DNA from: Rotaria socialis
Lineage: Eukaryota; Rotifera; Eurotatoria; Philodinida; Philodinidae
Reading direction: 5' to 3'
NCBI GenBank assembly: GCA_905331475.1
Contig: CAJNYU010001910.1
Location: 124,001-188,000 of the forward strand
DNA: 64,000 nucleotides
Shown: one piece after another, positions 1-14,286 of the stretch
How positions within the stretch are numbered: the stretch's first letter is position 1
Layout of the letters: every line of letters begins with the position of its first letter
The notes under the pieces: model-generated
Told to the model about the DNA's origin: nothing
Database searches by the model: none
What the model saw: only the letters and a program-made list of their open reading frames with translations
Translations under genes and position numbers: made by a program

Positions 1-2400
1 TATTGTTTTCTCATCGTTTTGTGTTCATTTTGTTGCTGATGGTGTTCTCTTTTCGTTCGGTATTCTAATGCATATGATTAAAGATGACCTTCATATTGCA
101 TTGCATACAGTTGGTATTATTGCATCATTATTCATTAGTTTACCTCTGCTTTTAGCACCACTATCTAGTGCGTTAGTTAACAAATGGGGATGTCGACTAG
201 TGACTATGCTCGGTGGATTTCTCTGTTCAGTAGGCTTAGTTTTCGCTTCATTAACGGGGACTTTTTTCGGTGCTGTAGTTGGAATTGGTATATTTTGTGG
301 TATGAAAATAGTTGTTTAGAATTTAATTTTTGTTTTTCATTTTGACATCTATTAAAATAGGAGTTGGCCTATCGTGTGTTTATGTTCCTGCAGTAGTTAT
401 AGTAGCACATTATTTTGATGAAAATCGTGCTATTGCAACAGCTATTGCTGTTGGTGGAACAGGTTTGAACCCGATAAAATCTTGCAAATCGTTTCCAATC
501 AATTTTTAGGTCTCGGAAATGCTATTGTTGCACAAGTTATTCATGCTTTAAATGATTATTATGATGATTGGCGAGAAACAACTTTATTTTTGTCCGGAGT
601 ACTTTTTACAATTGTTGGGTTCGGTGCACTTTTTCGACCTGTAGAATTTTCATTACCTCGTAAAAGTAAAGGTTTTCATCATGCAATGCCTGATACTGTT
701 CGAATATCAAAATTTATGACTTCGGTGGAAAGATTACAATGCTTTATACAAGGGATGGATAAACAACGTGCATCAAATCAAGCGAATCAAATCGTTAACA
801 TATCAAAGTCAAATCATGAAACAAATAAATTAGGTTTATTTGATTCATATTCAGCTGATGATATTACAAAACTTAAAAATGGATCAATTGATAATGTTGT
901 TGTGCAAACATGTCACGAAGAAATGTCTAAAATTAAAATTTCTTATGCACGGAGAAGTCAAACAGAAAATAATCCAAGTGATGCAAAAATAGGTTCCATA
1001 CAATTTTTTTCTACTCATTTTCTTCCTGTTGAACAAGATACTGAATTATTAGAAGTATATAATCAACCATTAAGTCAAAAAGATATTTTCTATCGCGGAA
1101 ATGTACCATCAAAACTTGGACATTCATCAAGAAAAAGTTGTCCAAATTTACTTCAATATTATGTTTATGAAGAATCATTAGCCACGATATCTGATGATGA
1201 TGATGATGATGATGATAATGGTGATGCTGTGGATTCAATTCATAGCCATCATAAACACATGTTATTCTATCACAAAGGTTTATCATTTCTTCATACACTA
1301 CGACGAATGTTAGGCTTACAGCTATTTTGCGATTATCGTTATTTAATTTTCTTTATATCGCAATTTTTATTTTATTTATTTTATGATTTAGTTTATCTTT
1401 TTCCAAGTAAATTTAATTTTTTGAAAAACTAATTTATGCTCTTAAATCTTTTTGCTTTATTTATTCTAGTCGATTACGGTGAATCAGTCATTGGTTATTC
1501 AAAAAAACAAATGACTATGTTAGTTACTGTACTTGGTTTCGGACAATTTTTTGGACAAATCATGTTTGGACTTTTAGCAAACTATTCGCGTATAAATGAA
1601 TTAATACTTTATGATGTTGGTGCGGCACTCTGTGGACTTGCTAGTTTGCTTATACCATTTGTTGTGTATTCATATCCTGCATTAATTATGATAATTCTAC
1701 TTTTTGGGCTTTCAATATCAGCTAATTATGCATTAACATCAGTTATTCTCGCCAATATGTGTGGTTTAGAATTATTAACATCCGCTTATGGGCTCATTTT
1801 ACTTGGACAAGGCGTATCATCATTATCCGGCCCAATTATTGGAGGTAAAGAAATTCTAGAACTTCCTATCGGAAAATTTATTATTTTAGGATAAAAGCAA
1901 AAAAATATTTTTTTCAATAATTGCGTACCGGTGAAAAGAAATATTATAATTTTACATATCAAAAATATTATAGTAGGAGAATAGAAAAAATTATCCTAAC
2001 TCTGAAAAAGCAAGAAATAATTTTAGAGATACTCAATTATTTGAAAGAATGAAACCTTCTGAGTTTCTTTATTACATGCAATATCTACTTAAGCATCTAT
2101 ATACTACGACCTTATTTTCATCCATTGGATTGTTAACTCTCTAAATCGCATTTTTTTAACAGGAAATTTTCAGCTATATAAATGAAGACAAATAATTTGA
2201 TTTTTCTTTTAGGTTTGATTGCCGAAAAATATGGTTATAAATCATCATTAATCCTAGCTGGTATATGTATGGGTCTATCTGGAATTGTAACATTAATGAT
2301 ACCTTTAATTCAACGATTACGTAATAATCAAGAAGATAAAAATAATGAAAAAACGATTAAAACAAGTACCACGACGAGTAGATTAGATCATTTCGGTTGA
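1..2400 (+). CDS. SLC16/monocarboxylate-transporter-like MFS permease (5' partial)
   Basis: Multi-pass plasma-membrane permease of the major facilitator superfamily, most like the SLC16 group, which moves monocarboxylates or related small acids with protons. The substrate cannot be read from sequence. The reading frame is open from base 2, so the first exon starts outside the window. I place four introns: 300-360, 463-509 (47 bp), 1407-1469 and 1845-2212; all are GT-AG and keep the frame. The first half carries hydrophobic segments with the start of TM1 (VHFVADGVLFSFG). The central loop between the two six-helix halves is long and hydrophilic and includes a poly-Asp run from GAT repeats near 1196-1220. 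The second half has the typical GP-II-GG turn split by the last intron, then GLIAEKYGY. It ends in a short charged cytoplasmic tail with stop at 2398-2400. Family assignment is firm at the MFS level, moderate for SLC16. Confidence 0.8.
1196..1226 (+). repeat. GAT trinucleotide run coding poly-Asp
   Basis: Short (GAT)n microsatellite inside the transporter's central loop. It codes about eight consecutive Asp residues and is likely length-variable between alleles. Confidence 0.8.
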
Positions 2401-2639
2401 TGATAAATCCGAATGCAAGTCGTTTATTTTATTTTTGGTGATTTTGCTCGAACTATTTTCTATGTCGTAGCCTCAGAATTTTTCTGAATAATTTCTTGTT
2501 TATAATATCCTCGTTTATTTTATTTTTCTATTGAATTCCTCTAGTCGTAGAACTAGTAAAAGTATTTTTCGTCGATCAAATGCACCTGTGACATTTATTT
2601 TATGTAATCTTTGTAATACTTTTATTTGTAATATATTGA

Positions 2640-2664
2640 TACATATATATATATATATAAATAA
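2640..2664. repeat. (TA)n microsatellite
   Basis: Simple AT dinucleotide run in the spacer between the transporter and the aldo/keto reductase gene. No other feature is visible between 2401 and 2926. Confidence 0.8.
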
Positions 2665-2926
2665 ACTGTCAAAAACCTAACAATTTTCTCAAAATTTTCT
2701 TCATATGAATCAAATCAAAAGCAATTCAAATATTCACAAATCTAAACTATTACCAAAAAAAGCAGCGCCTCCTATAAAAACTGTCTGCTCATTGGAGTTA
2801 ATATTCACCCATTTAAAATACATACTTACCAATTAAAATAAATAATAAATATGAACAATTATAAAGAAATATATGATTCACTTTTTGATAAGATCTTTGA
2901 GATATCAACATCATTTAAATTTTCGT

Positions 2927-4694
2927 ATGGCGTCTAGTTGTACTGCTTATAATGTTTCCATACCAGCTGATACGATTCCAACTGCAGAAACAAAAATAAA
3001 ACTTGCAGATAAAATTTTGATATCTCCTCTTGGTAAGTAGAAATGTATCTAATAAGAATGTACGATGACATCTGTTGAATTCGATAGTTTTGGGTACTTG
3101 GGCTTGGGGCGATAAGAAAACATGGTCTTGGAATGATGAATTAGATGCAAAAGCAAAAGAAGCTTTTGATATGTCTATATCGAAAGGTATTAATACGTTT
3201 GATACGGCTGAAGTATATGGTGATGGTGAAAGGTAACAAGATATAGAAACATAAAAATAAGAATTCAATCAAGTTTTATTTTTTCAGTGAACGTTCAATA
3301 GCTCGATACAAAAAAGATCATCCTAATGCAAAAGATATTGTTATTGCTACAAAATTTCTTCCGTATCCTTACAAGTTATCTTATCCAAGTTCACTGATCA
3401 ATGCGCTTCGAGGAAGTTTGGAAAAATTGCAGGTATTAAACTAACCCAAATAGGTTGATTACGATTAAATCATAAACAATTAAAATTATTGATGCTTAAA
3501 AAAAATCATGAAATAGTAAATTTTAATTAGTTCTGGTAGAACTTGTGATAATTTCAGCTAGAAACAAGTTTGCGGTTTGTTTTCTTGTGTGTATGTTCTT
3601 CAACTTTGAGTATTAATATGAAAACTTGCTAAAAAAAATCAATCTCATCGAACGTATTAGTTTCGTAATAGTCGAACCGATAGACAAATTGAAAGTTTAT
3701 TCATTTTATTTCAGGTCGATTGTGTTGATCTTTATCAAATACATGGTCCTATTCATCTACGTTCAATTGAAGTTGTTGCTGATGCATTAGCAGAAGCAGT
3801 TAAACTTGGTTTAACCAAGACAGTTGGTGTTTCAAATTATTCAACAGGCGAAATGATTAAAATGTACGATTGTTTACAAAAACATGGTATTCAACTTGCA
3901 TCAAATCAAGTTGAATATTCTATTCTTCGACGTACACCAGAAACGTCTGGACACATTGCTGAATGTCATAAACGAGGCGTTGCTGTTCTTGGATATTCCC
4001 CTCTTGTAAGTGAAGAAGTTATTATTGTTTTGAACGCTAATCACACTATTATGCTTGTAAAAATTCATGTTTTCTTGTTCATTAGGCTATGGGTCGTCTT
4101 ACGGGAAAATACTCAGAAGCCAATCCACCACCTGCTGGTCGCCATTTTTCTAATGTGAACATGAACGAATTAGAACCATTATTGACGACAATGAGACGTC
4201 TCGCAGAAAAATACAATGTTAGTGTTTCCTCGGTGGCTTTGAATTATGTCATATGTAAAGGTAAAGCATCTTCGAGCATAGTCCATACACCATGAAGTTT
4301 ATTATATGTTAGAAGCATTCATATTTTTCACTAAACACTATTCAAGTATCAACTAGCAAACTGACCGAGGCGAGAGAAGTCTTTGAAAATTACTTGTAAT
4401 ATGTTGGATCACATCTCAAAGTTTCGGTAAAATAAATTATTTTCATGAAGAAAAGAAGAATGATTCTTGTTTTTTTCGCTTAACAATGCGAGTAGAGAAA
4501 AGAAAGATTACTAATTGTATAATATTTCTTTCAAAGGTGTGATTCCACTTGGTGGTGCGCGAGATGGCAAGCAAGCTGAACAAAATGCCGGTGCTTTGGG
4601 ATGGCGTTTGAAAAATGAAGAAATCACTGAAATCGAAAGTCATACGTTTAATACAATTCCTTCGTTCTGGCATCGATTTTGGCAACATGGTTGA
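2927..4694 (+). CDS. Aldo/keto reductase, six exons
   Basis: NADPH-dependent soluble oxidoreductase of the aldo/keto reductase (TIM-barrel) superfamily, about 339 aa; the natural carbonyl substrate is unknown. The exons 2927-3032, 3088-3232, 3288-3432, 3715-4005, 4086-4260 and 4537-4694 add up to a whole number of codons. Visible family motifs: LGTWAWGD in beta1, FDTAEVYGDGESE holding the catalytic Asp and Tyr, ATKF with the catalytic Lys, DLYQIHGP with the His, VGVSNYS, and the cofactor-binding IPLGGAR near the C-terminus. The start at 2927 follows an AT-rich leader and gives a short N-terminal extension before the barrel. The motifs look closer to plant-chloroplast and bacterial AKRs than to animal AKR1 enzymes, so horizontal origin is possible but untested. 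A tail-to-head neighbour of the transporter. Confidence 0.88.
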
Positions 4695-6725
4695 GCGATC
4701 GATCAATTTTGTTTTTGTATTGGCTATTCTTTTTTATATCTGATGATTTATACTTATTGAGTGTCTTCTTATGATTCAATTTAATTAAACTCATGACTGC
4801 AAAATAAAAATATCGAATATTTTATAGATTCGATTTTGACTATTTATCATCTAAAAGTGGAAACTATTGCACGACAGATAAATCCTGGCAGTTATATGAA
4901 AGCTTTCAATTTCAAGATGAACTATATTCTTATTGAAATAAATTCATATAAATAAGCTCAATAGTTTATGGCATGAGATTTTAAGCATCGACCATTAATT
5001 AGTTTTTAGGGATTAGAACACATGAAAATGTTCTGATAAAGCAAAACGTTAGGGTTTTTATATTTTATCAAAAATCTTTCTTTCATTTTAATTTAGTCTC
5101 TCATCGCGAAGATTCAAATATAGAGTGAAGCAAAGTTATGTTTCTTGTTTCATCGATGATTATGACAATTGTAAATAGATATCTTATGAACTCGGTAGCT
5201 CTCAAATCTCATTTGAAAGACAAATCGTTATAATAAATACTATCGTTTATGGAATGATGTGGTATTAAAATTGCAAGATATTCTTTAACTGTATACTTCT
5301 ACGATGTTACACGATAAATCCCATAAGTCAGCAAATAATTCGATTTTGCTATCGTCTAATGCAAAGTCTGCGTACTATTGATACTCTTTCAAATATGATT
5401 TCATCACTAAGATCCCTCATTTATCTTCAAATATTTCTTGTCATAAGTAGACCTGTTTTTATCATCATATACACAAACTTAAGTAATTAAGTAAGCCCAT
5501 GAACATGACAATCTCATTGAAATCTTGAATTTCTATTGTCCTAATATCCACTTTGATTATTCAATCGACAGCAATAGATACATACCAAAATGATTGTGTC
5601 AGTTTTCAGTAGATGAACAATTTGTATAGTAGTTATGAATGCTATATTACGAGTTTAACTAGTCACTTAAATTACTCATTGATGATAGAGGAAAAATGAG
5701 ACAATTATTTTCTAGTTCTTCCTAAAATATATTTGTATTGATAATAATTACCCCTACCAAAAAAAAAAAGATCTATCAATAATGTTTTAAAAATTCGATT
5801 ATATTTATACTGATTGTTCTCTATCTCAAACATGTCAACGACATTAAACGAAACACTTGTTCATGTTTCCAATGGACTCCTTATTTGTTCTTGAAATGTA
5901 AATTCGTTTCAATAGTGGAAACGCGAAGTTTAATGACGTTACTGTTCAAGCAATAATTCAAACAACAAATAAAGTCAGTATTTTTGCTGGAATTACGATA
6001 TGAGACTAGATATTTAGTTTCTTGACTAAATCTGTTTAGAACTGCACAATTAACATTAATTTTCACTTCATTGATACAAATTAAAATCATTTTACTTTGT
6101 TGTATTCTCATCGATGTTTGAATATACATGTAAGAAAAAACAACAATGAATAGTATAGTCGTTGGATATCACGCGAGATATGCTAAATGTAATAAGTTCA
6201 ATGGCATCGATTGCTGTACACAGAACAATTCGAATCAATTTTGAACCAAAAATTTGACTATAGATTATAAAATTAATCAGTTCTTACTAATTTTAATACT
6301 CTCAATTCTTTTCTTCTAAGATTTTTTCTGAGAGAAATAGACAGTTTGACAATTATTTGACGTCATCCTAATGGCATGTTCATATCTTTTGAGTAGAGAT
6401 CAAATATTGTTTAAACTATGGATAATCTCTCGAGTTGCACGATACACGAAATATTTCTCTCGATAATATCCACTCACGAAGAGCCAAAAGACGCTTCGAA
6501 GAAATCCTAGAAGTTCATTATGCGTGATAATTCAGTAAAATTTTCATTAATGTCGATCAAATTTTGCGTGCTACTTATTATCTCTACGATTAAAAGAGAC
6601 GAGAGAGAAATAAAATTCAATAGCTAATAAATAAGTAAGCGATTGTAGCAGGTTATATAGACATCTATCCCATTGAAACTATCATTCTGTCGCATTCTTA
6701 TCTTCTATTTAGCTGAAACATCACT
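4695..6725. other. Intergenic, nothing recognised
   Basis: Two kilobases of AT-rich sequence. Only short chance reading frames occur, with many homopolymers and no convincing exon, repeat or RNA gene. Confidence 0.6.
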
Positions 6726-7114
6726 ATGACTTCTATCATGCAGTTTTTTTGCATAATCGGTAAAAGTTTCTTTTACCATACAATTATTAGTATTTTTCAT
6801 TGTTATCTATTTAAGGTTTAGCACTTATACCGTTCGTTATCTGCACACAACAAAACAAATTGCCAATATTATCATCTGAAGAGCAATTTACATTAGAGAA
6901 ACGTCTCCTTGATTCCAATTCGCTCCCATCGATTCCGCTTTTCCGTGGATCAAATTTAGGCATCTTTGTCAAGAAACGTCCACATAATACAGTTTATGAT
7001 GATGCTGTCATGCGCCGAAAAGAACCTTATGGAACATCATTGAACAATGAGAATATTTTGACTAAAGTATTCAAGAACAACGAACAATATCAACGACGTT
7101 TTGAAGATTATTAA
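6726..7114 (+). CDS. Small secreted protein, candidate prohormone
   Basis: Predicted 110-aa secreted protein of unknown function. The start at 6726 opens a first exon (6726-6759) that is joined by a 56-bp intron (6760-6815) to exon 2, giving an N-terminus MTSIMQFFCIIGLALIPFVI, a good signal peptide with likely cleavage near CTQQ. The rest is hydrophilic and contains basic cleavage-like sites: KKR about residue 64, RRK about residue 78, and RR close to the C-terminus, which ends RFEDY. The short stretch before KKR reads RGSNLGIFV. Secretion plus dibasic sites in a small protein fits a neuropeptide or hormone precursor, but I recognise no known family and no amidation Gly directly before the first site. 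The stop is at 7112-7114 and AATAAA-like signals follow shortly. It sits alone between two gene-poor stretches. Confidence 0.55.
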
Positions 7115-7656
7115 GAACATCTAAGTCGAATATTTGATCGATAAAGACCTTTCTCATGTACACAGCTAACGTAAAAATATTGTAAAAATAAAGAAAAAGA
7201 AATATCTTAACTAGTGTGCAATATTCTGATGAGCATTACAATAAAAACTTATCAACACATATTTTAATTAGCTATTTCCAGTAGTAATCATTAATATTTG
7301 TTCAGAGCTTTGAAAGAATAATATTGATACGAGAAACAAATGTTGGATTCTTCATACTTATTTTCTTTTGCAAACTATTATATTCATAGGTTATTTCATC
7401 GCACAACAAGTTGATTATCGTGATAATTTTTTCTCTTCGATAGCAAATATGTTAAAAGTGAGTCATTTAGCAATATCATACCCTCAATAAGATTATCCCA
7501 TCCGATACAATGTTTGCCTGTAGCCATGATTTAGTTACTGTCAAATGCAAAAAAGAAACATATACCACTCATGTATTGAGAAGTAACTTGATACCGTGGT
7601 CGTTTGTTGTTACCGCCTTTTAAGGAAGTCTGCAGAGATTTGAAAGTACCAAATAT

Positions 7657-8543
7657 CGGGTGGCCCAGGTTAAATGTCCCTCTCAGTATTTTTTCAATAA
7701 CTTCACCATTCAATTCTCTACAAGATTGATACTACAATTTTTTCTGTTGAAAGTTGAGGAAAAAAATTATAAAAAGAATATTCAACAAGTATAACAGCAT
7801 CAACTTTCAAAGCTGGAAAATAGTTTTTGCAGATTTGTTTTCGTTGGTCAGTGACGATAAAAATTAAACAATGTAGATATTTTGTAGGCTTTGAAAAGCT
7901 TCATCTTCCGATCATAATTGAGAAGTTTCCACATTCAACCATGTAATGCGCTCTCTCAGTATCTTCTCTTTTAGATTTGCGAGACTTTAGCTCTTCAATC
8001 TGTAATTTCGATACTTCTAGGAAAAAATGCAACTAAGCAAAAATATCATTTTTTGCATTCGTGTTTTTTCCACTTTGATCGAAATGGCCCACTGTACCAA
8101 AGTCAAACGCGAAATTTGAATTTGAATTTTTTTTCTTTAATTCAGCTAGCGCCAAATATCTGATTTAAGCTATTTTGAAGAGAATTTTTAAAAAGTCAGA
8201 TTTTTCGATCTTCTGTTTGATTTCAACAAGTTCTGAACTACACGATGAGAAAGAATGTACTTCAAAGTACTCAGTAACATCTTTGCTTCTGTTTTGTTTC
8301 GTGTGCCATTGCAAAAAATTTGCAAAAGTTTGTTTGAAAAATCACTTTGAAAGTTGATGCTGTTATACCTGTTGAATATTCTTTTTTTAATTTTTTTTCT
8401 CAGCTATCAACAGAAAAAATTGTAATATCAATCTTGTAGAGAATTGAATGGTAAATCTTTTGGAAAAAGACTAAGACCTAAAAACTGAAAATGGTGAAGT
8501 TACTGAAAAACCACTGAGAGGGACATTTAACCTGGGCCACCGG
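7657..8543. repeat. Foldback (inverted-repeat) element, about 0.9 kb
   Basis: The left arm (7657-about 7830) and the right arm (about 8310-8543) are imperfect reverse complements over some 170-230 bp. The outermost 26 bases around GGTGGCCCAGGTTAAATGTC are nearly identical, and the match continues inwards through the CAACTTTCAAAG region. No transposase is visible in the centre. A non-autonomous DNA transposon or MITE is the likely class; I could not find a clear target-site duplication. Confidence 0.75.
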
Positions 8544-8831
8544 ATAAGTCTATTTTTGAGATTTGCAAACTACCGGAACTTTTGACTCTTGTATGACTTT
8601 GTAGAAAATTATCCTGATTCTAATTATATTAAATACTCAACTCCCAGAACAATAATGAATCAGTTGCATTGAGATAAAATACAACGATCGATCAACATTT
8701 TGTCGAATTACTTTATTTTCAGAAGTCATTATGAAAATTATTAAAATACCATAGACGTCAAAAAATATTCACATTTTCAATTGCTATCTTGAATATGTAT
8801 TTTCTCTGAACTATATATAACAAACATAGGA

Positions 8832-11058
8832 ATGTCTATACATTTACTTTGTTCTTTTTCGACTAGATCTTTCTGTCTTTGTGTTTCATGTAATATTTCA
8901 CTGAGCGCAGCTTGATAAAATAGTGGATCTTGTGGTAAAAGTTGTATAGCAAGTATAGATGGTTGCTCTGTAGTCGGTTGAAATATTTTAAAATTTCTAT
9001 CTAATTGAATTTTTATTGGTTTCTATTTCTTAGTGTACGTTGTGATAGTTGTAATTGTTTAATGGAATTTTCTTCATAAATTATCGATTCCTGATTCTCC
9101 GATAAAATAAATTTACTAGCTTGAAACAATTCTGTAACGTATTTTAATGGAACAAGTTTCCTAAAAATATAGAAATCAAAAGAATTACAAAACTATTCAA
9201 AATTTGAATGATCTACGTTAAGATAAATTTTATTTTGTAATCGAATTCAACGATATTTATCATCATTAGGAGCAGAAATAATATTATTGAAATATTTACA
9301 AATAATTTCTTTACCAGCATTCAATTTATCTAGATCCTTTTGATTCGATATTAAAAAGAGAAGTGTTGCCCGATGGATTTATTCAGAATTTAATTGAGAT
9401 TGTAGTGTACCTTCGATTCGTTGTTGTAATTCATTATATGGTAAGCACGCATCATCACCAAATACCTCAGAACATATAAAAGTAATGTTGTATAATCAAC
9501 AACAGGTGTACTGTCAACAGTCATCTTTATTTGAGAATATGAAACAACAAAACATAAACGAGGAATATAAAAGATAAATTTGAATACCTCTCGATTGCCA
9601 AAATAATGTTCTTTTATATCACGTGCTTTTTTGTATTTACTGTCAATTTCTTTTTCTTGTTCAAGCTCACGTTTAGTTTGACGACGAATACTATCTGTAG
9701 TTCGACTACCTAAAATAATACAGAGAGCACAGAACACATTGTTTAATGGAAATAATTCAGAACTTGTAGAATCGATAGGACAGTTAAAAAATTTACTAGG
9801 TCTGTCACATATAAGTTTCGTCTCATCAGAGATCTATTTTCAGAGGTCAACTTTATTTTACAGTATGAACAATATAGAGAAGATATGGCAATTATAAATA
9901 GAAATGACTGTATTTTTTTCGATTGCACGTCAGAGTCGAAGATTTTGAACAAAAACCAAAACTATCACGTCTACTAATTATAGTAGAATTTTTATCAATA
10001 ATCAACTCTACAGTTTTGAGAATAATCAGCAATTATTAAAGTTATTTTTGTTTTAGAGAAAAATTTGAATTCTGTCAAACAATATCATTTGAATAACAAC
10101 AAACATCATATTTAAATAGAATAATGTGCAAGCTATATTTGAACTAAGCATAATTTTATTTTCTAGAAAAAATTTATCTATAAATAATGTTGGTTTTAAC
10201 ACTTATAGATTTTTGTAAATTTTTATTCTATCAAACAGATATTGTTCCTAATAGGAACGCATAAAACTATTTTTTTACAGTAATTAAGCGATCCTTCGTG
10301 ACTGTTAACGCGCTTCTTTAATCTTATCGCATGATCCTTGGCAGGTACAAAGCGATGTGGCGTGACATTATGACTTAGCTCTCTTTGATAGTTTCACTTT
10401 TCTAAGACGACATAATTAATTACTGAGTACCGGTGACGATTAATTTAAATTGAAAACAGAACGCGAAATAAAATACCTTCAACCTTGTCACTTATACGAA
10501 CATTGTAACATCGTAAAGTGAGCACAAGTTCTGTTTTAGAACAATAGTCACTATTTCAGTGCAGTCCTCATGTTATTTATTGTTGTACTTTGTTACATAT
10601 AAATTAGAACAATCTGATCCTACAATACAAAAGTATATTAGTTCAATTTTATTATTTTGCATTAGTATTTTTCGATTCCAACTGATTGAAAATCATCTTG
10701 AAGCAATCGATCACTCGCTCCGTACTTATAAAATTAAAGAAATATTTTCATATTAGGTATGTTTGTGTTAGTTGTATCACAGTATTATTTAAACTATCAA
10801 AGCTAATCATATTCTCACTTGAAACTCCTGATTGTTACTGTACTCGTCGTTGAGCTGCTTCAACAGTAGCAGCAGCTCTTGTTACTATTTCACTATCAGA
10901 ACTGGATCTTAGAGATACTTGAGAATCGGTTTGTAGCTGTACAATTTGAGGAGCAACCGACGGTACTGGTGCTTCTTGCAATCGATGTCCTTCACTAGCA
11001 CTAGCAATTTTTACATTATTTTTTACTTTAGAAAATAGTTTCTTTAATTCTCCCTTAT
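8832..11058 (-). pseudogene. UBXN6: UBXN6 (UBXD1) pseudogene
   Basis: Relic of UBXN6, a p97/VCP cofactor with a PUB domain that acts in ERAD and endolysosomal sorting. From right to left I see the N-terminal region (10835-11058: ELKKLFSKVK near the start, later AAATVEAAQRR), then a coding stretch with TTDSIRRQTKREL near 9700. The PUB domain (about 9180-9330) has KEIICKYFNNII and IRLQNKIYL. The post-PUB linker has LDRNFKIFQP (about 8990-9020). Damage: in-frame TAA at 9379-9381, in-frame TGA at 9247-9249 inside the PUB core, a frame change near 9020, no clean splice sites between several pieces, and no C-terminal UBX domain. Spacing and order still follow the human protein, so this is decay in place rather than a processed copy. 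A decayed duplicate fits a genome with several ancient gene copies. Confidence 0.72.
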
Positions 11059-11443
11059 CTAAAAGATTAAATTACACATTTTATACTCATTCCAGCAGTT
11101 TGATCTTAGTCATCACTTTTTTTTATTGAAAAGAACGAATGGATGCAATTTCTAAAACAAACAAACCAAGAAAAAAGATACGACACAGGGGAGAAATATA
11201 GTAGAGAAAATGACGATGCAGACCATTCTAGACGACAGAAAATAGCAAATAATAATAATAATAAACTAGAAGAAAATAATATATTGTCATCGATTTAGTT
11301 GACTGACTTGCTTGACCATATAACATTTATGTACAAAACAAAATACATACACACATTCACATACATAGACAGGAAAAAAACACAGGATTAATATAGTTCA
11401 TATACAAAAAGAAATGAAAAGATATGCGTTCTATTGAATATAT

Positions 11444-13572
<2,129 letters not shown>

Positions 13573-13582
13573 TAGTACATTA

Positions 13583-14067
13583 TTAATCAAGTTTTTTTGA
13601 TGAAGCTGCAGTGTTTGTGCTATTCGATGTAGTTGGAATTAGCCTATCTAATGAATTAAATGAACGTGATCGACCGTGCGTTTCAAGATTGGAAGCTAAA
13701 ATAAATATGAAAATTTCTAAGAATAAGGTTTTCTTTTTAAATTTGTATCAAATCAAACTTTTGAAATCATCATAAAGGATTATTTCAAAATGGAACTTGA
13801 TTTTTAGTTTGTCGAGATTTTAAGACTCCACACAATTAAAATGTTAAACTGTGCAGAAACACGACCTCGAACCTAAGACCTTCCAACCATTAAACCAATC
13901 GAATAAAATAGCTTACGTGTTTTGGATAATTGTTGTACGATGCTATGACCGTAGCGATACCAAGCAAGAAAAATAATAAGAAGAGCAACTGCTAACCAGA
14001 TAAATAAATAACAAGTCAAACGAAATTCGAAATCGAACTCTATTTTTGAAATTTGTTTTTCTCTAAA
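13583..14067 (-). CDS. Small single-pass membrane protein, 5' end unresolved
   Basis: Two exons on the minus strand: one bounded by an acceptor near 14067 and a donor near 13918 (ACAC|GTAAGC), then 13694-13583. Spliced, they stay in frame across the junction. The first encodes a strong transmembrane helix (CYLFIWLAVALLIIFLAWY) followed by a short basic segment; the second is Ser/Thr/Arg-rich (HGRSRSFNSLDRL) and ends in TAA at 13583-13585. No Met lies before the helix, so an upstream exon is missing from this model; the region 14070-14286 offers no clear one. The family is not recognised. The stop is 10 nt upstream of the YY1 start within one exon, so both ORFs could be carried on one message. 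The alternative is that this is only a 5' leader of YY1 that happens to be open. Confidence 0.45.
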
Positions 14068-14286
14068 ATAAATAACAAAGGAATATTTTTTAGAGAAAAA
14101 CAAAACAAAACAAGCCAAAAAGGAAATTCAGATGTTCTTTTTTTTTGTATATTTTATATGTTGATCAGTTTTCCGTTCAGAACCACGAAAAGTAAAAAAG
14201 AAAAAGAAAAAAAGACGATGAACATAATTACCAAATACAAGAAACAAACATATACAGATGATAATATTTAAGTGTTATTTTCTTTT

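Noticed and set aside
5881-6129. 82-codon frame on the minus strand
   Set aside because: No family resemblance, signal or splice context; composition is that of AT-rich noncoding DNA.
10559-10756. 65-codon hydrophobic frame on the + strand
   Set aside because: Lies inside the UBXN6 relic region on the other strand; no start context and no recognised motif.
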